Shown here: positions 8,071 to 19,238 of the stretch, piece after piece
Layout: the number at the start of each line of letters is the position of its first letter
How positions within the stretch are numbered: the first letter of the stretch is position 1
Assembly: GCF_002902685.1 (NCBI RefSeq)
Contig: NZ_PPRN01000014.1
Span: 1 to 37,363 of the forward strand
Source of the DNA: Staphylococcus pettenkoferi
Lineage (GTDB): Bacteria > Bacillota > Bacilli > Staphylococcales > Staphylococcaceae
DNA length: 37,363 nucleotides
Direction: 5' to 3'
The notes under the pieces: model-generated
Told to the model about the DNA's origin: nothing
Database searches by the model: none
The model's input: the letters and a program-made list of their open reading frames with translations, nothing else
Translations under genes and position numbers: made by a program

Positions 8071-10776
8071 ATGGCTTCAAATATGAAAGAGCAAGCGAAA
8101 AAGACGTTTGATCTTAACGGTAAATCATATACTTACTATGATTTAAGTACTTTAGAAGACCAAGGTTTAACTAAAGTATCTAAATTGCCATATTCAATCA
8201 GAGTATTATTAGAATCAGTATTAAGACAAGAAGATGGTCATGTCATTACTGACGAACACATTAAATCTTTAGCAGAGTTTACTCAAGGTGCTAAAGGTGA
8301 AGTTCCTTTCAAACCATCACGTGTTATCTTACAAGACTTCACTGGTGTACCAGCAGTAGTAGACTTAGCATCATTACGTAAAGCTATGAATGATGTAGGC
8401 GGGGATTTAAACAAGATCAATCCAGAAGTGCCAGTTGACTTAGTTATCGACCACTCTGTACAAGTTGATAGCTATGCTAATCCTGATGCACTAGAACGAA
8501 ATATGAAATTAGAATTCGAACGTAACTATGAACGTTACCAATTCTTAAACTGGGCAACTAAAGCTTTCGATAACTATAAAGCTGTACCACCTGCAACAGG
8601 TATCGTACACCAAGTTAACTTAGAGTACTTAGCTAATGTTGTTCACGTACGTGAAGATGACAATGGTGACGAAGTTGCATTCCCAGATACACTAGTAGGT
8701 ACTGACTCTCATACTACTATGATCAACGGTCTCGGCGTATTAGGCTGGGGTGTTGGTGGTATCGAAGCTGAAGCAGGTATGTTAGGTCAACCATCATACT
8801 TCCCAATTCCAGAAGTAATTGGTGTTAAATTAACTAACGAATTACCACAAGGTTCTACAGCTACTGACTTAGCTTTACGTGTAACTCAAGAGTTACGTAA
8901 AAAAGGCGTAGTTGGTAAATTTATCGAATTCTATGGTCCAGGTGTAGTTAACTTACCATTAGCTGACCGTGCAACTATCGCTAACATGGCGCCAGAATAT
9001 GGTGCAACTTGTGGTTTCTTCCCAGTAGACGAAGAATCACTTAAATACATGAAATTAACAGGTCGTTCAGACGAGCATGTTGATTTAGTTAAGAAATATT
9101 TACAAGAAAACAGCTTATTCTTCGATGTAGACAAAGAAGAGCCAGAATACACTGATGTCATCGAAATTGATTTATCAACTGTTGAAGCATCATTATCTGG
9201 TCCTAAACGTCCTCAAGACTTAATCTTCTTAAGTGACATGAAGAAAGAATTCGAAGACTCTGTTACTGCTCCAGCAGGTAACCAAGGTCACGGTTTAGAT
9301 AAGAGTGAATTTGACAAAGAAGCAACAATTAACTTTGAAGATGGCTCTACTGCGAAGATGAAGACTGGTGATATTGCTATCGCAGCGATCACTTCTTGTA
9401 CGAACACTTCAAACCCTTACGTAATGTTAGGTGCAGGTTTAGTTGCTAAAAAAGCTGTTGAAAAAGGCTTGAAAGTACCTGAGTTCGTTAAGACTTCATT
9501 AGCGCCAGGTTCTAAAGTTGTTACAGGTTACTTACGTGACGCTGGTCTTCAAGATTACCTAGATGACCTAGGCTTTAACCTTGTAGGTTATGGTTGTACA
9601 ACTTGTATCGGTAACTCAGGTCCATTATTACCTGAAATCGAAAAAGCAGTTGCTGAAGAAGATTTACTCGTAACTTCAGTATTATCAGGTAACCGTAACT
9701 TCGAAGGTCGTATCCATCCATTAGTTAAAGCGAACTACCTAGCTTCTCCACAACTTGTAGTAGCTTACGCTTTAGCTGGTACAGTAGATATCGACTTACA
9801 AAATGAACCACTTGGTAAAGGTAAAGATGGTCAAGATGTTTACCTTAAAGACATTTGGCCTTCAATCAAAGAAGTTGCTGACACTGTAGACAGTGTTGTA
9901 ACTCCTGAGCTATTCAAAGAAGAATATGAGTCTGTATATAACAACAATGAAATGTGGAATGAAATCGATGTTACTGATAAACCATTATATGACTTCGATC
10001 CTAATTCTACTTACATTCAAAACCCATCATTCTTCCAAGGCTTATCTAAAGAACCAGATAGTATTAAACCATTAACAGGTATGCGCGTACTTGGTAAATT
10101 TGGAGATTCAGTAACTACTGACCACATTTCTCCAGCAGGTGCGATCGGTAAAGATACGCCAGCAGGTAAGTACTTACTTGAACATGATGTTCCTGTACGT
10201 AACTTCAACTCTTACGGTTCACGTCGTGGTAACCACGAAGTAATGGTACGTGGTACTTTCGCAAATATCCGTATCAAGAACCAATTAGCGCCAGGTACTG
10301 AAGGTGGCTTCACTACTTATTGGCCAACTGACGAAGTAATGTCAATTTATGATGCAGCTCAAAAATACAAAGCAGACAACACTGGTTTAGTTGTACTTGC
10401 AGGTAATGACTACGGTATGGGCTCTTCACGTGACTGGGCAGCTAAAGGTACAAACCTTTTAGGTGTTAAAACAGTTATCGCTCAAAGTTACGAACGTATC
10501 CACCGTTCTAACTTAGTTATGATGGGTGTACTCCCATTACAATTCCAAGACGGTGAATCTGCAGATAGCTTAGGTCTTGATGGTTCAGAAACATTCTCAG
10601 TTGATATTAATGAAGATGTTAAACCACATGACTTAATCGACGTTAAAGCAACTAAAGAAGATGGAACTGAAGTTGACTTTAAAGCTATCGCTCGTTTCGA
10701 CTCTAACGTTGAAATGGACTACTACCGTAACGGCGGTATCTTACAACTTGTATTACGTGATAAACTTGCTCAATAA
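8071..10776 (+). CDS. acnA: Aconitate hydratase (aconitase A)
   Basis: TCA-cycle enzyme that interconverts citrate and isocitrate; the apo form of the family can bind RNA. The three cysteines that ligate the 4Fe-4S cluster are at 443 (SCTNTSNP) and at 509 and 512 ([11 protein letters not shown]). The swivel-domain motifs [20 protein letters not shown] ([16 protein letters not shown]) and [10 protein letters not shown] are in place near the C-terminus. Its 901 residues are full length. The six-G ribosome binding site at 8059-8064 suggests strong translation. It is followed by its own terminator, so it is monocistronic, with promoter and candidate Fur and CcpC/CcpE sites upstream. Confidence 0.97.
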   Translation: MASNMKEQAKKTFDLNGKSYTYYDLSTLEDQGLTKVSKLPYSIRVLLESVLRQEDGHVITDEHIKSLAEFTQGAKGEVPFKPSRVILQDFTGVPAVVDLASLRKAMNDVGGDLNKINPEVPVDLVIDHSVQVDSYANPDALERNMKLEFERNYERYQFLNWATKAFDNYKAVPPATGIVHQVNLEYLANVVHVREDDNGDEVAFPDTLVGTDSHTTMINGLGVLGWGVGGIEAEAGMLGQPSYFPIPEVIGVKLTNELPQGSTATDLALRVTQELRKKGVVGKFIEFYGPGVVNLPLADRATIANMAPEYGATCGFFPVDEESLKYMKLTGRSDEHVDLVKKYLQENSLFFDVDKEEPEYTDVIEIDLSTVEASLSGPKRPQDLIFLSDMKKEFEDSVTAPAGNQGHGLDKSEFDKEATINFEDGSTAKMKTGDIAIAAITSCTNTSNPYVMLGAGLVAKKAVEKGLKVPEFVKTSLAPGSKVVTGYLRDAGLQDYLDDLGFNLVGYGCTTCIGNSGPLLPEIEKAVAEEDLLVTSVLSGNRNFEGRIHPLVKANYLASPQLVVAYALAGTVDIDLQNEPLGKGKDGQDVYLKDIWPSIKEVADTVDSVVTPELFKEEYESVYNNNEMWNEIDVTDKPLYDFDPNSTYIQNPSFFQGLSKEPDSIKPLTGMRVLGKFGDSVTTDHISPAGAIGKDTPAGKYLLEHDVPVRNFNSYGSRRGNHEVMVRGTFANIRIKNQLAPGTEGGFTTYWPTDEVMSIYDAAQKYKADNTGLVVLAGNDYGMGSSRDWAAKGTNLLGVKTVIAQSYERIHRSNLVMMGVLPLQFQDGESADSLGLDGSETFSVDINEDVKPHDLIDVKATKEDGTEVDFKAIARFDSNVEMDYYRNGGILQLVLRDKLAQ

Positions 10777-10788
10777 TAATGAGTTTTG

Positions 10789-10819
10789 GACTGGGACTTT
10801 CGGGTTCCAGTCTTTTTTT
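10789..10819 (+). terminator. acnA terminator
   Basis: GACTGG (10789-10794) / CCAGTC (10807-10812), extended inward by an imperfect GAC/GGTT pairing, followed by seven T. Confidence 0.85.
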
Positions 10820-10933
10820 ATGTAGAGTAAAGTGACGCAAGGAGAAACTACAGTTTAAAAATTTCTATTCTGTCATAAGCGTATGTTAAAATTTTCATTA
10901 GACTAAAAGTGAGTGAAATGAGGAAGTACTAAA

Positions 10934-11401
10934 ATGATTTATAGTATTACTGAAATTCAAGCAAGATATCAAGAAACCGACCAAATGGGTGTTATTTATC
11001 ACGGAAATTATCCTACTTGGTTTGAAGTAGCAAGAACGGATTATATTAATAAATTAGGATTTAGTTATAAAGATATGGAAGATAACGGTGTTATTTCTCC
11101 AGTTACTGAGCTCGATATTAAATATATTAAGTCTGTTACATATCCTGAAAAAGTTAAAATTAAGACGTGGGTCGAAAGATATTCACGACTTAAGTCTATT
11201 TATTGCTATGAAGTATATAATCAAGCTGGAGAGCTAGCAACTACAGGCTCTACAACTCTAACTTGCATCCGCAAAGATACTTATAAACCTATCCGTTTAG
11301 ATCGTACTTTCCCAGAATGGCACGAAGTATATCGTAAGGTAGCAGATCTCAACAAAGAAAGCGTGGATTTCGAAGTTACGAACGGTGTTGAAGAGTTATA
11401 A
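10934..11401 (+). CDS. Hotdog-fold acyl-CoA thioesterase, YbgC/YneP type
   Basis: Small cytoplasmic thioesterase of the 4HBT superfamily. The active-site segment YQETDQMGVIYHGNYPTWFE (residues 12-31) carries the usual Asp (D16) and the YHGNY pattern of this group, followed by a single hotdog domain to about residue 135. It is full length at 155 residues. In Bacillus subtilis the counterpart yneP also lies directly after citB, which supports orthology. The natural acyl substrate is not known to me. GAGGAAG precedes the ATG. A strong hairpin follows 10 bases after the stop. Confidence 0.85.
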   Translation: MIYSITEIQARYQETDQMGVIYHGNYPTWFEVARTDYINKLGFSYKDMEDNGVISPVTELDIKYIKSVTYPEKVKIKTWVERYSRLKSIYCYEVYNQAGELATTGSTTLTCIRKDTYKPIRLDRTFPEWHEVYRKVADLNKESVDFEVTNGVEEL

Positions 11402-11410
11402 GTTTAAAAA

Positions 11411-11452
11411 AGCGCTATGACAAAAAGGAGAAATCCTAAATGTCATAGCGCT
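11411..11452. terminator. Bidirectional hairpin terminator after the thioesterase
   Basis: Perfect 12-bp stem AGCGCTATGACA (11411-11422) / TGTCATAGCGCT (11441-11452). The T-run (TTTTTTAAAC) is on the reverse-strand side, so it also ends transcripts arriving from the converging YneR-like gene. Confidence 0.75.
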
Positions 11453-11874
11453 AGTTATATCAGTTTATTTGATTTGAACGCATTAAGTAATAAACAATGT
11501 GCCTAAGTTCAAATTCTTCATTTAAGTTGACTATACTGCGTAACAAGTGAGTTCTAGCTTGTGCATTAGCTCAATTTGACGCTATATACTACGTTAAGTG
11601 TAGTTAAGTAGATTATACCTATTAGACTCTAATATAGGCTGACACACGTACACTTGTGCGAACGGTGAAGTTAATGTAAGAAGTTGTATAACCAGTGCGA
11701 GCTTGTATTTCACTCGTATATATTAATCTCGTGTTCGCACGCATGTTTCAATGGTCTTAGATTTCTTAATAACCTATAGTGAGCCCCTTCACTTACACCA
11801 GACATTTCCTACTCATCAATCTATGCTGTCAGGAACGCGCTCTGTTGTTCAACTTACGCAAAGATTAACTTGAG
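11453..11874. other. 422-base gap without a recognisable gene
   Basis: No reading frame with a ribosome binding site is seen on either strand. A pair of inverted arms GTGCGAAC (11656-11663) / GTTCGCAC (11733-11740) lies in its middle. If the hairpin at 11411 is the real end of the YneR-like transcript, this is an unusually long 3' untranslated region. It could also hide a small RNA. Confidence 0.4.
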
Positions 11875-12174
11875 TTACGTTTCTTCACTGTACGCAATTT
11901 CGTCGTGCTCACCTACATCAATTTTCAAATGGTGACCTTCGTAGTACCAAACGTCTTTCTCTGCGATAACGATATTTAATCCGTTATAATTCTCTTCGTA
12001 ACTAACATCTATATCATCTTTCTTACTTACAGTGAAAGCGGGGCCAAACCCTTGCTTAAGCTCAAACGAACCTCCGTAACGAACGAAGAATTGTACGACT
12101 TTATTATCTTCGGGTAATTCTAATTCGTCTTTAAACCATTCTATTGCTTCTTGAGTTAGTTCTATCTTCATCAT
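11875..12174 (-). CDS. HesB/YneR-like small protein
   Basis: The 99 residues match the HesB-like fold group (YneR type). The N-terminal [13 protein letters not shown] and the central [20 protein letters not shown] segments are characteristic. The product has no cysteine at all, so it cannot bind an Fe-S cluster as the A-type carriers IscA and SufA do; its role is unknown. Two adjacent ATG codons (12174 and 12171) follow AAAGGAG, and either could be used. The position between the thioesterase and plsY is the same as in Bacillus. The 12-bp hairpin at 11411-11452 is its nearest terminator. Confidence 0.85.
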   Translation of the reverse strand: MMKIELTQEAIEWFKDELELPEDNKVVQFFVRYGGSFELKQGFGPAFTVSKKDDIDVSYEENYNGLNIVIAEKDVWYYEGHHLKIDVGEHDEIAYSEET

Positions 12175-12319
12175 CTATCACTCCTTTATACATACTCGCT
12201 CACATCATTGAGTTGAGTATTTTAAAAGTATAACATCTTGTGTAGCAAAGAATTATATTTCAGACTAATCAGAATATTTTATCGTAAATGATAACTCACT
12301 ATTTTACTCATCAAGTATA

Positions 12320-12358
12320 AAGCCATAGAAGTCTTCATCATTTCCACTCCTATGGCTT
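12320..12358 (-). terminator. Possible plsY terminator
   Basis: Perfect 9-bp stem AAGCCATAG (12320-12328) / CTATGGCTT (12350-12358) with a 21-base loop, 22 bases past the plsY stop on the reverse strand. There is only a weak T-rich tail. Confidence 0.45.
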
Positions 12359-12379
12359 ATCATGTCATCCCTATTAACT

Positions 12380-12988
12380 TTACATCCATTTTATCTTAGG
12401 TTCTTCACCTTTAATAATTCGTACGATATTTGTACGATGTCTAATAATCAGTATAATTCCAACGACGATGCTCATACCAAGTAAGATGTAATTTCCGATG
12501 AAGATAGCACCGATAATACAACAAATTGCAGCGATAATACTTGATAATGACACGTATTTCGTTAAGTACAGAATAAAGAAGAAGATTATTGCGAGTGTCA
12601 GTAAGAGAATTGGGTGAGTTCCAAGTACTACACCAGCACTCGTCGCAACGGCTTTACCTCCACGGAAACCAAGATAGATCGGATAGACGTGCCCAATGAT
12701 TGAGAAAACGCCTACAATTAAACCGTTCGTAAAGAATTCACTAATCGGACCTGAACTATGTACAGGTAGCCATAAAGGTAAGAATACAACAATAAATCCT
12801 TTAAATATATCTAGAAAAGTAACGACAAAGCCGGCCGGTTTACCGAGCACTCTGAAACTGTTCGTCGCTCCAGTATTCCCACTACCATATTGTCTAATAT
12901 CTTTTTTGAAAAATAATTTGCCGATGACGAGCCCGCTTGGGATAGCACCAATCAAGTAGCTCAGTATCAACATGATTACTATCATCAT
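12380..12988 (-). CDS. plsY: Glycerol-3-phosphate acyltransferase PlsY
   Basis: Membrane enzyme that moves an acyl chain from acyl-phosphate to the sn-1 position of glycerol-3-phosphate, the first step of phospholipid synthesis. About five membrane helices are seen. Conserved loop motifs include [12 protein letters not shown] (about 36-47), which holds glycerol-3-phosphate, and [13 protein letters not shown] (about 108-120). The C-terminus [20 protein letters not shown] is also conserved. The 202 residues equal the S. aureus length. It is divergent from parE, with 193 bases between them. The weak AAAGG upstream is its only ribosome binding site. Confidence 0.96.
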   Translation of the reverse strand: MMIVIMLILSYLIGAIPSGLVIGKLFFKKDIRQYGSGNTGATNSFRVLGKPAGFVVTFLDIFKGFIVVFLPLWLPVHSSGPISEFFTNGLIVGVFSIIGHVYPIYLGFRGGKAVATSAGVVLGTHPILLLTLAIIFFFILYLTKYVSLSSIIAAICCIIGAIFIGNYILLGMSIVVGIILIIRHRTNIVRIIKGEEPKIKWM

Positions 12989-13093
12989 TTTACAATCACA
13001 ACCTTTAATGACGTTAGGATTATTTTATCATAGATAACGTAGGTGCGACGAATAAATTTTTAGATAAGCGGCTTTTACACTCTAAATATTGTT

Positions 13094-13124
13094 TTGACGC
13101 TTGCATTTTGCGTAAATTTATATA
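13094..13124 (+). promoter_or_regulatory. Probable parEC promoter
   Basis: TTGACG (13094-13099) followed by an AT-rich -10 region, either TTTATA at 13117-13122 (17-base spacer) or TATATA at 13119-13124 (19-base spacer). The precise -10 is uncertain. Confidence 0.45.
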
Positions 13125-13151
13125 AGAATAACTATTGTATAGTTTAAAAAA

Positions 13152-13165
13152 CGAACGTACGTTTG
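13152..13165 (+). promoter_or_regulatory. LexA-like box of parEC
   Basis: CGAACGTACGTTTG: the left arm CGAAC is perfect and the right arm is GTTTG instead of GTTCG. It sits just ahead of the ribosome binding site, in the same position as the sbcD box. From memory, parEC is reported in the S. aureus SOS regulon. The mismatch predicts weaker binding. Confidence 0.6.
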
Positions 13166-13181
13166 TAGGAGGGCGAAACGA

Positions 13182-15182
13182 TTGGTTAAAAATAATAGCA
13201 ACACTTATTCGGACGATTCCATTCAGGTACTTGAAGGGTTAGAGGCCGTAAGAAAGAGACCTGGTATGTACATAGGTTCTACCGATAAACGTGGGTTACA
13301 TCACTTAGTCTACGAAGTTGTCGACAACTCAGTGGATGAGGTATTAAATGGTTATGGTGACCAAATCAAAGTCACAATCAATAAAGACGACAGTGTCTCC
13401 ATAGAAGATAACGGTCGTGGTATGCCTACTGGAATTCACGCTTCTGGTAAACCGACAGTTGAGGTTATTTTTACCGTCTTACACGCCGGGGGTAAATTCG
13501 GCCAAGGCGGCTACAAGACTTCTGGTGGTTTACATGGGGTAGGTGCCTCAGTAGTGAATGCTTTAAGTGAATGGTTAGAAGTAGAAATCTACCGTGACGG
13601 TCAAATTTACCGTCAGACTTTCAGTAATGGTGGCTTACCTACAAGCGGTCTAGAGAAGATGGGTAAGACGCGTAAGACAGGAACGAAAGTCACATTCAAA
13701 CCAGACCCTCAAATATTTAAATCAGCCACTACATTTAACTTTGAGACGTTAAGCGAACGTTTACAAGAATCTGCGTTTCTACTTAAAGATCTCCGAATAG
13801 AACTGAAAGATTTACGTCAAGGGAAAGAACGTGAAGAAGTTTATCATTATGAAGAAGGAATTAAAGAGTTCGTAAGTTATGTCAATGAAGGTAAGGAAGT
13901 CCTCCATGATGTGACGATGTTTACAGGAGAAGCGAACAACATCGAGGTTGATATTGCCTTTCAATATAATGATCAATATTCTGAAAGTATCTTAAGTTTC
14001 GTTAATAATGTCCGCACGAAAGATGGCGGTACTCATGAAGTTGGGTTTAAGACTGCGATGACACGTATGTTTAATGATTATGCCCGCCGTATTAATGAGT
14101 TGAAAGACAAAGATAAGAACCTTGAAGGTAATGATATTCGTGAAGGTTTAACCGCTATCATTTCAGTACGTATTCCTGAAGAATTGCTTCAGTTTGAAGG
14201 GCAAACGAAATCGAAGTTAGGTACACCTGAAGCACGTGGTGCAGTAGAATCTGTTGTGTCAGACAAACTGCCATACTATTTAGAAGAGAAAGGACAGCTT
14301 TCTAAATCATTAGTAAAGAAAGCGATTAAAGCGCAACAAGCTCGTATCGCGGCACGTAAAGCACGTGAAGATGCACGGTCAGGTAAGAAGAATAAACGTA
14401 AAGATACATTGTTATCAGGTAAATTAACGCCTGCGCAAAGTAAGAATGTAGATAAGAATGAGCTCTATTTAGTTGAGGGTGACTCAGCAGGGGGCTCTGC
14501 TAAGTTAGGTAGGGATCGCAAATTCCAAGCGATCTTACCGTTGCGTGGTAAAGTCATCAATACTGAGAAAGCACGTTTGGAAGATATTTTTAAAAATGAA
14601 GAAATCAATACGATTATTCATACGATAGGTGCAGGTGTAGGTACTGAGTTTAAACTTGAAGATAGTAATTACAGCCGTGTTATTATTATGACCGACGCAG
14701 ATACGGATGGTGCACACATCCAAGTATTATTGCTCACGTTCTTCTTTAAATACATGAAACCACTCGTTCAAGCAGGCAGAGTATTCATTGCATTACCACC
14801 TCTGTATAAATTAGAAAAAGGTAAAGGTAAGAAGCAAAAGGTTGAATACGCCTGGACTGATGAAGAGCTTGAGAAGCTTCAGAAAAAGCTCGGTAAAGGC
14901 TTTAGCTTGCAACGCTATAAAGGTTTAGGTGAGATGAACCCGGAACAGTTATGGGAAACGACGATGAATCCAGAGACACGTACATTGATTCGCGTGCAAG
15001 TAGATGACGAAATCCGTTCTTCAAAACGTGTGACGACATTAATGGGTGATAAAGTAGCGCCACGTCGTGAATGGATCGAGAATCATGTCGAATTTGGTCT
15101 ACAAGAAGATCAAAGTATCTTAGACAATAGTGAAATACAAGTATTAGAGCAAGATGACATCGACGAGGAGGATGCGAAGTGA
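13182..15182 (+). CDS. parE: DNA topoisomerase IV subunit B (ParE)
   Basis: ATPase subunit of topoisomerase IV, which unlinks daughter chromosomes. The GHKL ATPase domain has [25 protein letters not shown] and [14 protein letters not shown]. The TOPRIM domain has EGDSAGG (432-438) and the metal-binding DADTDGAH (D505, D507, D509). The 666 residues are full length. The start is a TTG at 13182, chosen because GTAGGAGGG ends 9 bases before it and the next codons match the family N-terminus ([19 protein letters not shown]). The stop overlaps the GTG of parC by 3 bases, so translation is coupled. Confidence 0.96.
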   Translation: MVKNNSNTYSDDSIQVLEGLEAVRKRPGMYIGSTDKRGLHHLVYEVVDNSVDEVLNGYGDQIKVTINKDDSVSIEDNGRGMPTGIHASGKPTVEVIFTVLHAGGKFGQGGYKTSGGLHGVGASVVNALSEWLEVEIYRDGQIYRQTFSNGGLPTSGLEKMGKTRKTGTKVTFKPDPQIFKSATTFNFETLSERLQESAFLLKDLRIELKDLRQGKEREEVYHYEEGIKEFVSYVNEGKEVLHDVTMFTGEANNIEVDIAFQYNDQYSESILSFVNNVRTKDGGTHEVGFKTAMTRMFNDYARRINELKDKDKNLEGNDIREGLTAIISVRIPEELLQFEGQTKSKLGTPEARGAVESVVSDKLPYYLEEKGQLSKSLVKKAIKAQQARIAARKAREDARSGKKNKRKDTLLSGKLTPAQSKNVDKNELYLVEGDSAGGSAKLGRDRKFQAILPLRGKVINTEKARLEDIFKNEEINTIIHTIGAGVGTEFKLEDSNYSRVIIMTDADTDGAHIQVLLLTFFFKYMKPLVQAGRVFIALPPLYKLEKGKGKKQKVEYAWTDEELEKLQKKLGKGFSLQRYKGLGEMNPEQLWETTMNPETRTLIRVQVDDEIRSSKRVTTLMGDKVAPRREWIENHVEFGLQEDQSILDNSEIQVLEQDDIDEEDAK

Positions 15183-17584
15183 GTGAGATAATTCAAGATC
15201 TTTCACTTGAAGATGTAATTGGTGATCGCTTTGGCCGTTATAGTAAATACATTATTCAAGAGCGTGCGTTACCAGACGTACGTGATGGTTTGAAACCAGT
15301 ACAACGCCGTATATTATATGCGATGTATTCTAGTGGAAATACGTATGACAAGAACTTCCGTAAGAGTGCTAAATCGGTCGGTGATGTTATCGGACAATAC
15401 CATCCGCATGGGGATACGTCTGTTTATGATGCAATGGTCCGCTTGAGTCAAGAGTGGAAGTTACGCCATGTGTTGATCGAGATGCATGGTAACAACGGTA
15501 GTATCGACAACGATCCTCCTGCAGCGATGCGTTACACAGAGGCGAAGTTGAGTAAGCTATCTGAACAGTTATTGCGTGATATCAACAAAGAAACAGTGCC
15601 TTTCATGCCTAACTATGACGATACGACGACTGAGCCTATGGTATTGCCAGCCCGTTTGCCTAATCTATTAATCAATGGAAGCACGGGGATTTCTGCAGGT
15701 TATGCGACAGACATTCCTACCCACAATTTAGGCGAAGTCATCCAAGCAACGTTGAAATACATTGATAATCCCGATATTACTGTGAGTCAACTGATGAAAT
15801 ATATCAAAGGTCCAGACTTTCCAACAGGCGGAATTATTCAAGGTATTGAAGGTATTAAGAAAGCTTATCAAACTGGTAAGGGTAAGATTGTTGTCCGCTC
15901 TAAGGTTGATACTGAGAGTTTACGTAATGGTCGGAAAGAACTTGTCGTGACTGAGATTCCTTACGAAGTGAATAAGAGTGCTTTAGTTAAGAAAATTGAC
16001 GAATTACGTGCTGATAAAAAAGTTGACGGTATTGTAGAAGTACGAGACGAAACGGATCGCACAGGTCTAAGAATTGCGATCGAATTGAAGAAAGATATTA
16101 ATAGTGAAGCAGTGCTTAACTACTTATTTAAAAATACAGATCTTCAAATTTCGTATAATTTTAATATGGTAGCAATTAGCGAAGGCCGCCCGAAATTGAT
16201 GGGGCTACGTGAAATTATCAACAGTTACCTTAATCATCAGATTGAAGTTGTAACGAACCGTACACGTTATGATTTAAAACATGCGGAAGATCGTATGCAT
16301 ATCGTAGAAGGTTTGATGAAAGCTCTGTCTATTCTCGATGAAGTGATTCAATTGATTCGTAATTCTAAAAATAAACGAGATGCGAAAGATAATTTAGTTG
16401 CTGAATTTGATTTTACAGAAGCTCAAGCTGAAGCGATTGTGACACTTCAACTCTACCGTCTAACGAATACGGATATCGTGCAATTGGAAGATGAGCATAG
16501 TGAATTGAAACAGACCATTGAGCAGTTACGTCATATTCTCGATAATCATGACGCACTTCTTGCAGTGATTAAAGATGAATTAAGTGCGATACGTAAAGAA
16601 TTTAAAGAACCGCGTCGTTCAAGTATTGAAGCGGAAATTGCCGAACTTAAGATCGACAAAGAGGTCATGGTACCGAGCGAGAATGTAGTCGTAAGTATGA
16701 CGCGCGATGGTTACATTAAACGTACGTCTTTACGTAGCTTTAACGCGAGTGGTGTGGAAGAAGTAGGAGTGAAAGAAGGCGACGGTCTACTCAAATACTT
16801 AGAGGTTAATACGCTAGATACCGTACTTGTCTTTACCAACAAAGGACGTTATCTCTACATTCCAGTCTACAAATTAGCTGATATTAAATGGAAAGAGCTT
16901 GGTAAGCACATTTCTCAAATTGTAGCAATTGATCACGACGAAAGTGTCATTGATGTGTATTGCGAGCGAGACTTTAAGCCAGATGGCCATTATATTCTTG
17001 CTACGCGTAACGGTATGATTAAGAAAAGTAATGTTTCGATGTTTAAAACTGCACGTTATAGCAAACCGCTCGTAGCCATGAAAGTGAAAGAAGGCGACGA
17101 ATTGATTGATGTTATGCGTGTGACTGAAGCGCCTGAGATGATTACAGTACTAACGCATAAAGGGATGTCGTTAACTTACTCATCCGATGAGCTCAACGAT
17201 ACGGGACTCCGTGCAGCAGGCGTGAAATCGATTAACTTAAAGGATGAAGACTACGTCGTGCTCACGCAAACAGTTAACGAAGCGAATACGATATTAATGG
17301 CCACTCAGCGTGGAGCTTTGAAACGCATCGGTTATGGCGTGTTACAACATGCGAAACGTGCTCAAAGAGGTATAACATTGCTTAAAGAATTGAAGAAACA
17401 ACCTCATCGTATTGTCGGTGCAAATATCATTTCGTCTGATGACGCGCAATATACGATTATATCTGAGCGTGCCAGTGAGACAGGTAACGTGAAAGATATT
17501 CATCTTTCTGAACAGTACACAAATGGCAGCTTTGTCGTTGATGTGAAAGAGTTTGGTGAAGTTACATCACTGATTATTGAGTAA
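15179..17584 (+). CDS. parC: DNA topoisomerase IV subunit A (ParC)
   Basis: DNA-cleaving subunit of topoisomerase IV. The catalytic tyrosine is Y119 in [11 protein letters not shown], with R118 before it. The winged-helix/tower region is followed by a C-terminal beta-pinwheel of repeated segments (about 490-800). The 801 residues are full length. The GTG start overlaps the parE stop, with GAGGAGG upstream. The quinolone-determining loop reads [12 protein letters not shown], so position 80 is Thr and 84 is Asp; S. aureus has Ser and Glu. Thr80 is conservative and may be native to the species, so I do not call resistance from it. Confidence 0.96.
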   Translation: MSEIIQDLSLEDVIGDRFGRYSKYIIQERALPDVRDGLKPVQRRILYAMYSSGNTYDKNFRKSAKSVGDVIGQYHPHGDTSVYDAMVRLSQEWKLRHVLIEMHGNNGSIDNDPPAAMRYTEAKLSKLSEQLLRDINKETVPFMPNYDDTTTEPMVLPARLPNLLINGSTGISAGYATDIPTHNLGEVIQATLKYIDNPDITVSQLMKYIKGPDFPTGGIIQGIEGIKKAYQTGKGKIVVRSKVDTESLRNGRKELVVTEIPYEVNKSALVKKIDELRADKKVDGIVEVRDETDRTGLRIAIELKKDINSEAVLNYLFKNTDLQISYNFNMVAISEGRPKLMGLREIINSYLNHQIEVVTNRTRYDLKHAEDRMHIVEGLMKALSILDEVIQLIRNSKNKRDAKDNLVAEFDFTEAQAEAIVTLQLYRLTNTDIVQLEDEHSELKQTIEQLRHILDNHDALLAVIKDELSAIRKEFKEPRRSSIEAEIAELKIDKEVMVPSENVVVSMTRDGYIKRTSLRSFNASGVEEVGVKEGDGLLKYLEVNTLDTVLVFTNKGRYLYIPVYKLADIKWKELGKHISQIVAIDHDESVIDVYCERDFKPDGHYILATRNGMIKKSNVSMFKTARYSKPLVAMKVKEGDELIDVMRVTEAPEMITVLTHKGMSLTYSSDELNDTGLRAAGVKSINLKDEDYVVLTQTVNEANTILMATQRGALKRIGYGVLQHAKRAQRGITLLKELKKQPHRIVGANIISSDDAQYTIISERASETGNVKDIHLSEQYTNGSFVVDVKEFGEVTSLIIE

Positions 17585-17665
17585 AAATATTCAAGATATA
17601 ATAGTCTTTCTTGTCTTATAATGATAAAATGTAATTTAGGTTTAACCATTAGCATATGAGATAGG

Positions 17666-17737
17666 TAAGAGATTTATAGTTCGATGAGCTCAGACGATGA
17701 GTGATCTTTGCGTTCATACAGTTCTATAAATCTCTTA
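17666..17737 (+). terminator. Long-stem hairpin between parC and alsT
   Basis: Perfect 14-bp stem TAAGAGATTTATAG (17666-17679) / CTATAAATCTCTTA (17724-17737) with a 44-base loop. Only TCGTTTAAAAATT follows, so the T-run is weak. It is either the parEC terminator or a structure in the alsT leader. Two TATAAT sequences upstream (17597-17602 and 17617-17622) lack good -35 elements. Confidence 0.5.
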
Positions 17738-17777
17738 TCGTTTAAAAATTAAATTTACAAGATGAGAGGGATAAGAA

Positions 17778-19238
17778 GTGAATAACTTTGATAATTACAT
17801 TCCTGACTGGTTTAAATCATTTGTATCAATTGGTAATGATTTAATCTGGTCACAGTATTTAATCGGCTTACTTATCACTGCCGGAATCTTCTTCACTATT
17901 GGATCGAGGTTTGTCCAAATTAGATGGTTCCCGGAAATGTTCCGAGCGCTCGGTGAGAAGCCAGAGACGTTAGATAACGGTAAGAAAGGAATTTCGCCTT
18001 TCCAAGCCTTTGCGATTAGTGCGGGGTCACGTGTAGGTACAGGTAATATCGCTGGTGTTGCAACTGCGATTGTACTTGGTGGTCCTGGTGCAGTATTCTG
18101 GATGTGGCTCATTGCCTTGATTGGTGCAGCCAGTGCATTTATTGAGGCGACTTTAGCACAAGTTTATAAAGTACCAGATAAAGAAGGCGGTTTCCGTGGT
18201 GGACCTGCTTATTACATAACGAAAGGCTTAAACCAGAAATGGTTAGGTATTGTCTTTGCAGTATTAATTACGGTAACATTCGCTTTCGTCTTTAATACTG
18301 TTCAGTCCAATACTATTGCAGAATCACTCAATACACAATATAGTATCAGTCCTATCGTCACAGGGCTTGTCTTAGCAGTACTTACTGCTGTTATTATCTT
18401 CGGTGGGGTACGTAGCATTGCTAAATTATCTTCAGTGATTGTGCCTGTCATGGCTTTAATTTACATCGGTATCGTATTAGTTATCTTAGTTATTAATTAC
18501 GATCAAATCATTCCGATGTTAGGTACGATTGTTAAAAGTGCTTTCGGTCTAGAACAAGTAACTGGAGGCGCAGTAGGTGCGGCTATCTTACAAGGTGTTA
18601 AACGTGGTCTCTTCTCTAACGAAGCAGGTATGGGTTCTGCACCAAATGCAGCCGCAACTGCAGCAGCACCTCACCCAGTGAAACAAGGTCTCATTCAATC
18701 TTTAGGTGTATTCTTTGATACGATGCTCGTATGTACATCTACAGCGATTATGATTCTGTTATACTCTGGTTTACGTTTTGGTGAAAAAGCACCTCAAGGT
18801 GTTGAAGTGACACAATCTGCATTGAATGAACACTTAGGAAGTGGCGGCGGAATCTTCTTAACAGTCGCTATTACACTATTTGCATTTTCTTCATTGGTCG
18901 GTAACTATTACTACGGTCAATCTAACATTGAATTCTTATCTAAAAATAAACCATTAATGTTTGTGTTTAGATGTCTCGTTGTCGTGCTCGTCTTTATCGG
19001 CGCAGTAGTTAAGACAGAAACAGTATGGAGTACAGCTGATTTGTTCATGGGACTCATGGCTGTCGTCAACTTAGTTTCTATCATAGGTCTTTCTAATATT
19101 GCTTTCGCAGTGATGAAAGACTATCGTCTACAACGCAAACAAGGTAAGAAACCAATCTTCCGCCCTGAAGAACTTGAAATCAATCTATTTGGTATTGAAA
19201 GTTGGGGCATGAATAAGAAGAATAAATCCTTATATTAA
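17778..19238 (+). CDS. alsT: Sodium:alanine/glutamine symporter AlsT (AGCS family)
   Basis: Sodium-coupled amino acid importer with about 11 membrane helices. Family signatures include GSRVGTGNIAGVATAI (about 81-96) and KRGLFSNEAGMGSAPNAAA (about 276-294). The 486 residues are full length. In S. aureus and B. subtilis, AlsT has been linked to glutamine uptake, so glutamine is a more likely substrate than alanine. The start is GTG with GAGAGGG 7 bases ahead. parEC followed by alsT is the conserved Bacillales order. Its terminator is at 19315-19362. Confidence 0.92.
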   Translation: MNNFDNYIPDWFKSFVSIGNDLIWSQYLIGLLITAGIFFTIGSRFVQIRWFPEMFRALGEKPETLDNGKKGISPFQAFAISAGSRVGTGNIAGVATAIVLGGPGAVFWMWLIALIGAASAFIEATLAQVYKVPDKEGGFRGGPAYYITKGLNQKWLGIVFAVLITVTFAFVFNTVQSNTIAESLNTQYSISPIVTGLVLAVLTAVIIFGGVRSIAKLSSVIVPVMALIYIGIVLVILVINYDQIIPMLGTIVKSAFGLEQVTGGAVGAAILQGVKRGLFSNEAGMGSAPNAAATAAAPHPVKQGLIQSLGVFFDTMLVCTSTAIMILLYSGLRFGEKAPQGVEVTQSALNEHLGSGGGIFLTVAITLFAFSSLVGNYYYGQSNIEFLSKNKPLMFVFRCLVVVLVFIGAVVKTETVWSTADLFMGLMAVVNLVSIIGLSNIAFAVMKDYRLQRKQGKKPIFRPEELEINLFGIESWGMNKKNKSLY

